DNA of 6,588 bases from JBDTGE01 sp050742975 (GTDB taxonomy: Bacteria > Actinomycetota > Actinomycetes > Mycobacteriales > Jatrophihabitantaceae). The position numbers were made by a program, and so were the translations under genes. The stretch covers positions 1 through 6,588 of the forward strand of contig JBOGDQ010000179.1 in the NCBI GenBank assembly GCA_050742975.1, in the 5' to 3' direction. Of this stretch, positions 1-6,588 are shown piece after piece (the first letter of the stretch is position 1; each line of letters starts with the position of its first letter). Below the pieces are notes generated by a model. It saw only the letters and a list, made by a program, of their open reading frames with translations. It made no database searches and was not told the origin of the DNA.

Positions 1-1
1 C

Positions 2-1273
2 ATCGCCTCGCACATGCTCGCCGACGGCTTCGAACTGGTGCTCGACCTTGATCGCTCGCGGGGTTCGGAGCTCGTCGATGCCCGAGACGGCAGGCGGTAC
101 CTCGATCTGTTCACCTTCTTCGCCTCGTCCGCGCTCGGCATGAACCACCCGGCGCTCGCCGAGGACGGCGAGTTCCTGGCCGAGATCGCCCGCGTCGCCG
201 TCAACAAGCCGTCGAACTCAGACATCTACACGGTCCCGATGGCCCGCTTCGTCGACACCTTCGCGCGCGTGCTCGGCGACCCGGCGCTGCCGCACCTGTT
301 CTTCATCGACGGCGGCGCGCTGGCTGTGGAGAACGCCCTCAAGATCGCGTTCGACTGGAAGTCGCGCTGGAACGAGGCGCACGGCATGGACGCGGCCCTG
401 GGTACCAAGGTCCTGCACCTGGAGAAGGCGTTCCACGGGCGCAGCGGGTACACGATGAGCCTGACCAACACGGACCCGAACAAGGTCGCCCGCTTCCCGA
501 AGTTCGACTGGCCGCGCATTGCGTCGCCGTCCATCAACGGCACGTCCGACGTCGAGGCCGACGAGCGCGCCGCCCTGGTCGCTGGCCGGCGCGCGTTCGA
601 GCAGAACCCGCACGACATCGCCTGCTTCATCGCCGAGCCGATCCAGGGCGAGGGGGGCGACAACCACTTCCGTCCCGAGTTCCTGCAGGCCATGCAGGCG
701 ATGTGCCGCGAGTTCGACGCGCTGTTCATCATGGACGAGGTGCAGACCGGCGTCGGCATGACCGGCACCGCCTGGGCCTACCAGCAGCTCGGCGTGCAGC
801 CGGACGTGGTCGCGTTCGGCAAGAAGGCCCAGGTCTGCGGTGTGATGGCCGGCGGCCGGGTCGACGAGGTTCCGGACAACGCGTTCGCGGTCTCCTCGCG
901 GATCAACTCGACCTGGGGCGGCAACCTCGCCGATATGGTCCGCGCCCGCCGCATCTTCGAGGTGATCGAGTCCGACGGCCTGATCGAGCGTGCCGCTGCG
1001 TGCGGTGCGCACCTGTTCGAGGGTCTGCAGGCGCTGGCCGCCAAGCACGACGTGATCGCCGATGTCCGTGGCCGTGGCCTGATGTGCGCGTTCACCCTGC
1101 CGACGGCGGCCCTGCGCGACGAGGTGATCCGCCGGCTGCGCGAGGACGAGCGGGTGCTGGTGCTCGGCTGCGGCACGTCCGCGCTGCGCTTCCGCCCGGC
1201 GCTGACCGTGTCGGTCGAGGAGCTGGACCGGGGGCTGGCCGCGCTCGACCGGGTGCTCGGCTCGCTCGGCTGA
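2..1273 (+). CDS. lat: L-lysine 6-transaminase (lysine epsilon-aminotransferase), 5' partial
   Basis: A cytosolic PLP-dependent class III aminotransferase. It moves the epsilon-amino group of L-lysine to 2-oxoglutarate, giving 2-aminoadipate 6-semialdehyde (which cyclises to piperideine-6-carboxylate) and glutamate. The first ATG in view is at 14, but the frame is open to the window edge. The Mycobacterium tuberculosis enzyme (about 449 aa), as I recall it, has about 27 residues before the matching Met, so the true start probably lies upstream. Counting from that ATG, the PLP-contacting Asp is D241 (MDEVQTG), the Schiff-base Lys is K270 (AFGKK), the substrate-switch Glu is E213 (QGEGGD), N298 and T300 lie in RINSTWGGN, and the carboxylate-binding Arg is R392. 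These sit a constant 30 residues before the M. tuberculosis positions I recall (K300, E243, N328/T330, R422), which makes the call very strong. The next gene starts 3 nt after the stop. In beta-lactam producers Lat feeds antibiotic synthesis, but the neighbour here indicates catabolism. Confidence 0.95.
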   Translation: MASHMLADGFELVLDLDRSRGSELVDARDGRRYLDLFTFFASSALGMNHPALAEDGEFLAEIARVAVNKPSNSDIYTVPMARFVDTFARVLGDPALPHLFFIDGGALAVENALKIAFDWKSRWNEAHGMDAALGTKVLHLEKAFHGRSGYTMSLTNTDPNKVARFPKFDWPRIASPSINGTSDVEADERAALVAGRRAFEQNPHDIACFIAEPIQGEGGDNHFRPEFLQAMQAMCREFDALFIMDEVQTGVGMTGTAWAYQQLGVQPDVVAFGKKAQVCGVMAGGRVDEVPDNAFAVSSRINSTWGGNLADMVRARRIFEVIESDGLIERAAACGAHLFEGLQALAAKHDVIADVRGRGLMCAFTLPTAALRDEVIRRLREDERVLVLGCGTSALRFRPALTVSVEELDRGLAALDRVLGSLG

Positions 1274-1276
1274 ACC

Positions 1277-2656
1277 GTGCGTACCTGGGCAGCCTGGGAG
1301 CTGCGCGCTGCCTTCGCCGCGCGCATGGCGGCGACGTACGGGCGCGAGGTGCCGGCGTACAACACGCTCGTCGAGGTCGCGTCGGCCGTGAACACCGACG
1401 TGGTCGCGCGCGACGGTGCGGCGGCGCAGCGGCTCGGGTCGATCGAGCGCGTGACGGCCGAGCGGCACGGTGCGATCCGCGTCGGCACGCCGGCCGAACT
1501 GGCGGCTGTGTCTCGCGTGTTCGGCGCGCTCGGCATGCACCCGGTCGGGTTCTACGACCTGCGTGACGCGGCGCGTTCGGCCGTCCCGGTGATCAGCACC
1601 GCGTTCCGGCCGGTCGACGCCGACGAGCTCGCGCGCAATCCGTTCCGCATGTTCACCTCGATGCTGGTCACCGACGACCGGCGCTTCTTCTCGGCCGAGC
1701 TGCAGTCGCGGCTGGACGCGTTCCTGGCCCGGCGGACCCTGTTCAGCCCGGAGCTGATCGCCCTTGCCGACAAGGCGATCGCCGATCGCTGGCTGGCCGG
1801 CGAGGACGTCGAGACGTTCCTCAAGCTGGCCACGTCGGCCGTCGAACTGTCGGTCGAGCCCGTCGATCGCGCGTGGTACGCCGAGCTCGAGACCGTCTCG
1901 GCGGTGGCGGCGGACATCGGGGGTGTGGCGTCCACGCACATCAACCACCTGACGCCGCGCGTGCTCGACATCGACGAGCTGTACCGGCGGATGGGCGCGC
2001 GTGGCATCACGATGATCGACGCGATCCAGGGCCCGCCGCGGTGGGACGGTCCGGACGTCCTGCTGCGGCAGACATCCTTCCGCGCGCTCGCCGAGGAGCG
2101 GCTGTTCCGCGCGCCGGACGGGACGATCGCGCCCGGCTCGCTGCGCGTGCGCTTCGGCGAGGTGGAGGCACGTGGCATCGCGCTGACGACACGCGGGCGC
2201 GACCGGTACGACGAGCTGCTGGCCGAGATCGACCGGCGCCTGGTGGACCTTCCCGACGCGGTCCGTCAGGACGTTGCCGCCGAGGTCTGGGCCGAGCGGC
2301 TGCCGCCCACCGAACTCGGACTGCTGCGCGAGGGTCTCGGGTTCTTCACGTTCGCAGTGGGTGATCCGTCGTTGATCAACTCGTCGGTGAGTGCACTTGA
2401 TCACGGCCGGCTGGCCGCCCTCGTCGCGGCCGGGGCGCTGACCGCGACGCCGATCGTCTACGAGGACTTCCTGCCCCGCTCGGCGGCCGGGATCTTCCAG
2501 TCCAACCTCACCGCGGATGGGCGCAAGGATCCGGCCGCCGCGGGCACCCGCCGCGACGCCGGCTGGCTGTCGGACGTCATCGGGCGCGAGGTGGCCGACC
2601 CGATCGCGCTGTACGCCGCGCAGCAGGAGGCGTCCCTGCGCGCTGCGCTGCGGTAA
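1277..2656 (+). CDS. hglS: 2-oxoadipate dioxygenase/decarboxylase (DUF1338, HglS/YdcJ family)
   Basis: A 459-aa protein of the DUF1338 family, close to the length of Pseudomonas putida HglS (about 464 aa). HglS is a Fe(II) enzyme with a VOC-like fold that converts 2-oxoadipate, O2 and water to 2-hydroxyglutarate and CO2. The expected active-site motifs are present. HGAIR supplies a metal His (H64) and a substrate Arg four residues later (R68). HINHLTPRVLDID holds the second His (H221 or H224). RFGEVEARGIALT holds the metal Glu (E295, less likely E297). YEDFLPRSAAGIFQSNL is the C-terminal substrate-contact segment, with R401 where I recall Val in the Pseudomonas enzyme. The GTG start is chosen because residues 8-30 (ELRAAFAARMAATYGREVP) match the family N-terminus; the next start, ATG at 1325, would remove half of that. 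The gene begins 3 nt after lat with no clear ribosome site, so translation is probably coupled. The pairing places the enzyme on the lysine to 2-oxoadipate to 2-hydroxyglutarate route. Substrate is inferred, not shown. Confidence 0.88.
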   Translation: MRTWAAWELRAAFAARMAATYGREVPAYNTLVEVASAVNTDVVARDGAAAQRLGSIERVTAERHGAIRVGTPAELAAVSRVFGALGMHPVGFYDLRDAARSAVPVISTAFRPVDADELARNPFRMFTSMLVTDDRRFFSAELQSRLDAFLARRTLFSPELIALADKAIADRWLAGEDVETFLKLATSAVELSVEPVDRAWYAELETVSAVAADIGGVASTHINHLTPRVLDIDELYRRMGARGITMIDAIQGPPRWDGPDVLLRQTSFRALAEERLFRAPDGTIAPGSLRVRFGEVEARGIALTTRGRDRYDELLAEIDRRLVDLPDAVRQDVAAEVWAERLPPTELGLLREGLGFFTFAVGDPSLINSSVSALDHGRLAALVAAGALTATPIVYEDFLPRSAAGIFQSNLTADGRKDPAAAGTRRDAGWLSDVIGREVADPIALYAAQQEASLRAALR

Positions 2657-2664
2657 CCGTGGCG

Positions 2665-2735
2665 CGATCACGTTTTCCCCGCCAGGCGTCGGTTCGGCCG
2701 CCGCAAACCGACGGGCAGCGGGGAAGACGTGATCG
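2665..2735. terminator. Nested long inverted repeat between convergent genes; probable bidirectional terminator
   Basis: The outer arms are 18 nt each (2665-2682 CGATCACGTTTTCCCCGC and 2718-2735 GCGGGGAAGACGTGATCG). They pair fully except for one T/G position, which is a G-U wobble in plus-strand RNA. A symmetric 4x4 internal loop follows, then an inner 8-bp stem (2687-2694 CGTCGGTT with 2706-2713 AACCGACG) closed by an 11-nt loop. The structure starts 8 nt after the hglS stop and lies 65 nt beyond the stop of the opposing E1 gene. That is where a shared terminator would be. No T-run follows on either side; actinobacterial terminators often lack one. It could also be a copy of a dispersed palindromic element. 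Confidence 0.7.
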
Positions 2736-2785
2736 AAGCGCCCGCCCGCCGTCCGAGTCGAACGCCAGCCCGGACGCCACGCCGG

Positions 2786-2800
2786 GGTTCAGCGGACGGT

Positions 2801-2809
<9 letters not shown>
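2786..2809. repeat. 12-bp tandem duplication across the E1 stop codon
   Basis: GGTTCAGCGGAC occurs twice in direct succession (2786-2797 and 2798-2809). The right-hand copy contains the E1 stop codon (complement of 2801-2803). Because the unit is 12 bp, the left-hand copy repeats the same TGA in frame four codons further on (complement of 2789-2791), so the gene has two in-frame stops. It looks like replication slippage. The rest of the stretch from 2736 to 2785 shows no gene or clear signal. Confidence 0.85.
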
Positions 2810-5014
<2,205 letters not shown>

Positions 5015-5060
5015 GCACAGATCATGCCCTGTCCGGGCGTGAGCCGGGGAACATTGCCAC

Positions 5061-5068
5061 GTTATATA
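5061..5068 (-). promoter_or_regulatory. Possible -10 element for the divergent E1 gene
   Basis: Read on the minus strand, this is TATATAAC, the only other -10-like sequence in the 76-nt gap between the two divergent genes. It would give the E1 mRNA a leader of roughly 40 nt before the GTG at 5014. The matching -35 is poor (TGCCCA, complement of 5086-5091). The element overlaps the palindromic operator, so a bound regulator would be expected to block it. Confidence 0.35.
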
Positions 5069-5081
5069 AGTTGCTTATATA
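5063..5081. promoter_or_regulatory. Perfect palindrome, probable MarR operator
   Basis: TATATAAG-TTG-CTTATATA is a perfect 8-bp inverted repeat with a 3-bp spacer, strikingly AT-rich in very GC-rich surroundings. Its right arm contains the predicted -10 of marR, and its left arm overlaps a -10-like sequence of the divergent E1 gene. MarR dimers typically bind palindromes of about this size next to their own gene. Binding here would repress the marR-MFS operon and could also affect E1. That this MarR binds it is inferred from position. Confidence 0.75.
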
Positions 5082-5090
5082 GTTGTGGGC

Positions 5091-5567
5091 ATGGCGCAGA
5101 CGAAGGACCTGGCCGCGGTCGCGGAGGGCATCGAGCACCTCGTGATGTGGATGCGGCGCCAGGCCCCGACGCAGGTCAGCAGCAGCACCGTCACCACGCT
5201 CGACACGCTGCAGAACGAGGGCCCGCTGCGCATCTCCGACCTGGCCGGCCGCGAGGCGATCTCCCAGCCCGGCATGACGACGCTGGTGAACCGGCTCGAG
5301 GCGGCCGGCCACGCCGAGCGGGTCGCCGACCCGACAGACGGGCGCGCCACGCTCGTCCGCATCACCGGCGCAGGGCGCCGGCTGCTCGCCGAGCGGCACC
5401 AGGTCAGGTCGGCCGCGCTGCTCGCAGAACTCGACCGGCTCGACACCGCCGACCGGGACGCGCTGCTCGCGGCGCTGCCGGCCGTCGAGCGCCTCATCGC
5501 ACGAAACCTGACCGCACGCAGCACCAGCACACGCAATCCCATCGCACGGAACCCGGAACCGAGGTAG
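5091..5567 (+). CDS. MarR-family winged-helix transcriptional regulator
   Basis: A 158-residue protein (160 if the in-frame GTG at 5085 is used). ATG 5091 is preferred because GTG 5085 lies only 3 nt from the predicted -10. The winged helix spans about residues 45-105. LRISDLAGREAISQPGMTTL forms the helix-turn-helix with its recognition helix, and DPTDGRATLVRIT is the beta-wing with the family D-x-R signature (DGR). The flanking helices form the dimer interface. There is no cysteine, which argues against OhrR-type thiol sensing, so a small-molecule ligand is more likely. The last 20 or so residues (RSTSTRNPIARNPEPR) are basic, Pro/Asn-rich and probably disordered. The gene lies 7 nt upstream of an efflux transporter and directly downstream of a palindrome, the classic arrangement of a self-regulated local repressor relieved by the exported compound. 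The ligand cannot be deduced. Confidence 0.92.
   Translation: MAQTKDLAAVAEGIEHLVMWMRRQAPTQVSSSTVTTLDTLQNEGPLRISDLAGREAISQPGMTTLVNRLEAAGHAERVADPTDGRATLVRITGAGRRLLAERHQVRSAALLAELDRLDTADRDALLAALPAVERLIARNLTARSTSTRNPIARNPEPR
5561..5564 (+). promoter_or_regulatory. Ribosome binding site of the MFS gene inside the marR 3' end
   Basis: GAGG sits immediately before the marR TAG stop (5565-5567), 10 nt upstream of the ATG at 5575. It supports that ATG as the transporter start and suggests coupled translation of the two genes. Confidence 0.55.
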
Positions 5568-5574
5568 TCACCCG

Positions 5575-6588
5575 ATGCACAGCCATGGCTCGACCGCGAG
5601 CCCGTTCAAGCAGCCGAAGGCCGTCTGGGCGGTCGCGTTCGCCTGCGTCATCTCGTTCATGGGCATCGGCCTGGTCGACCCGATCCTGAAGACCCTGGCC
5701 GGCCAGCTGAAGGCGAGCCCGTCGCAGGTGGAGCTGCTGTTCACCAGCTACCTCGTGGTCACCGCGGTCGCGATGCTCGTCACGGGCTGGGTGTCCAGCC
5801 GGATCGGACCCAAGCGCACGCTCATCGCCGGCCTGATACTCATCGTCGTGTTCGCGGCGCTGGCCGGCTCATCGGGCGGCATCGGCGGCATCGTGGGTTT
5901 CCGGGCCGGCTGGGGCCTGGGCAACGCGCTGTTCATCGCCACCTCGCTGTCGGTGATCGTCAGCTCGGCGACGGGCGGGTTCGCCGGCGCGATCATCCTG
6001 TACGAGACGGCACTAGGCGTCGGGATCGCCACCGGACCGCTGGTCGGCGGCGTGCTCGGGAACATGAGCTGGCGGGCGCCCTTCTACGGGGTGTCCGTGC
6101 TGATGGCCATCTCCCTCATCGCCACCGTGTTCCTGCTGCCCAGGACCCCGACGCCGGCTCGCAGGGAGAGCATCACCGAGCCGATCAAGGCGCTCAAGCA
6201 TCGTGCGCTGGCGACCACCAGTGGCGTCGGACTGCTCTACAACTGGGGCTTTTTCACCATGCTCGGCTACTCGCCGTTCCTGATGCGCCCCATCACGCCG
6301 CAGCAGCTCGGCCTGGTGTTCTGCGGCTGGGGAATCCTGGTGGCGATCTTCGCGATCTGGGGCGCGCCGCGGCTGCGCGCCCGCTTCGGCACCGCCACGA
6401 CGCTGTACGGCAACTTCGTGCTGATGGCCGCCGACCTCGCCGTCATCGGCATCTGGCCGGACAACCACCAGACGGTGATCATCGCGGTGATCGTCTCCGG
6501 AATCTTCATCGGCGTGAACAACCCCCTGGTGACGACGGCGGTCATGAGCATCGCCCCGGTCGAGCGGCCGGTGGCCTCGGCGACGTAC
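5575..6588 (+). CDS. Major facilitator superfamily efflux transporter (DHA1-like), 3' partial
   Basis: An open frame of 338 codons with no stop before the window edge; complete family members have about 390-420 residues. It is a polytopic inner-membrane secondary transporter, presumably a proton-coupled exporter. About ten hydrophobic segments are visible, roughly at residues 17-38, 52-72, 82-98, 103-125, 127-146, 148-163, 169-188, 215-236, 244-264 and 278-320 (the last containing two). The motif-A loop is GWVSSRIGPKR (71-81), which lacks the usual Asp. Motif B is RAGWGLGNA (110-118), with its conserved Arg. Motif C is GIATGPLVGG (150-159), a mark of the drug:proton antiporter families. The short N-terminus before helix 1 (MHSHGSTASPFKQPK) is cytoplasmic. 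Co-transcription with marR suggests induction by its substrate. Motif C argues for export over import, but the substrate is unknown. Confidence 0.9.
   Translation, partial: MHSHGSTASPFKQPKAVWAVAFACVISFMGIGLVDPILKTLAGQLKASPSQVELLFTSYLVVTAVAMLVTGWVSSRIGPKRTLIAGLILIVVFAALAGSSGGIGGIVGFRAGWGLGNALFIATSLSVIVSSATGGFAGAIILYETALGVGIATGPLVGGVLGNMSWRAPFYGVSVLMAISLIATVFLLPRTPTPARRESITEPIKALKHRALATTSGVGLLYNWGFFTMLGYSPFLMRPITPQQLGLVFCGWGILVAIFAIWGAPRLRARFGTATTLYGNFVLMAADLAVIGIWPDNHQTVIIAVIVSGIFIGVNNPLVTTAVMSIAPVERPVASATY

Larger units (their letters stand above)
5054..5081 (+). promoter_or_regulatory. Predicted marR promoter, probably giving a leaderless transcript
   Basis: TTGCCA (5054-5059) and TATATA (5076-5081), 16 bp apart, resemble -35 and -10 hexamers. 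The start point would fall about 5088-5091, right at the marR ATG at 5091. No purine-rich ribosome site precedes that ATG. Leaderless mRNAs are common in actinobacteria, and this layout fits one. Confidence 0.55.

Noticed and set aside
703..1566. A 287-codon plus-strand frame overlapping the end of lat and the start of hglS
   Set aside because: It is out of frame with both conserved enzymes and its product is Arg/Ala/Gly low complexity, typical of a high-GC shadow frame.
218..2671. An 817-codon open frame on the minus strand across lat and hglS
   Set aside because: It is the mirror of two well-supported plus-strand genes in GC-rich DNA. Its translation is Arg/His/Gly/Ala-rich with no recognisable domain.
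6013..6468. A 151-codon minus-strand frame, rich in His, Gln and Glu, within the MFS gene
   Set aside because: It is antisense to a clear transporter with conserved motifs and hydrophobic helices; the His/Gln-rich text is what such codons give on the reverse strand.

Overview
The window comes from a GC-rich bacterium, most likely an actinomycete. Coding density is high, codons are strongly G/C-ending, GTG starts are common, and a lysine 6-aminotransferase of mycobacterial/streptomycete type is present. I cannot place it below phylum level. There are five protein-coding genes in three blocks. The first and last are cut by the window edges. No RNA genes, insertion sequences or CRISPR arrays were seen.

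Block 1 (plus strand, 2-2656) is a two-gene lysine catabolism operon. L-lysine 6-transaminase (lat, 5' end outside the window) is followed 3 nt later by a DUF1338/HglS-type 2-oxoadipate dioxygenase/decarboxylase. Lat removes the epsilon-amino group of lysine to give 2-aminoadipate semialdehyde. After oxidation and a second transamination by enzymes not in the window, 2-oxoadipate forms, and HglS converts it directly to 2-hydroxyglutarate, bypassing glutaryl-CoA. The block ends in a strong nested inverted repeat (2665-2735) that probably acts as a bidirectional terminator against the convergent next gene.

Block 2 (minus strand, 5014-2801) is one 737-residue gene fusing the alpha and beta parts of a thiamine-diphosphate 2-oxoacid dehydrogenase E1 component. 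No E2 or E3 gene is visible. Its start and its stop are each marked by a 12-bp tandem repeat.

Block 3 (plus strand, 5091-6588) is a MarR-family regulator followed after 7 nt by a DHA1-type major facilitator efflux transporter that runs off the window. An AT-rich perfect palindrome (5063-5081) lies between block 2 and block 3 and overlaps the likely -10 of marR. It is the obvious MarR operator and may also control the divergent E1 gene.

Nothing here is clearly a new system. The points most worth checking are the lat-hglS pairing, the nested inverted repeat, and the MarR operator shared between an E1 enzyme and an exporter.
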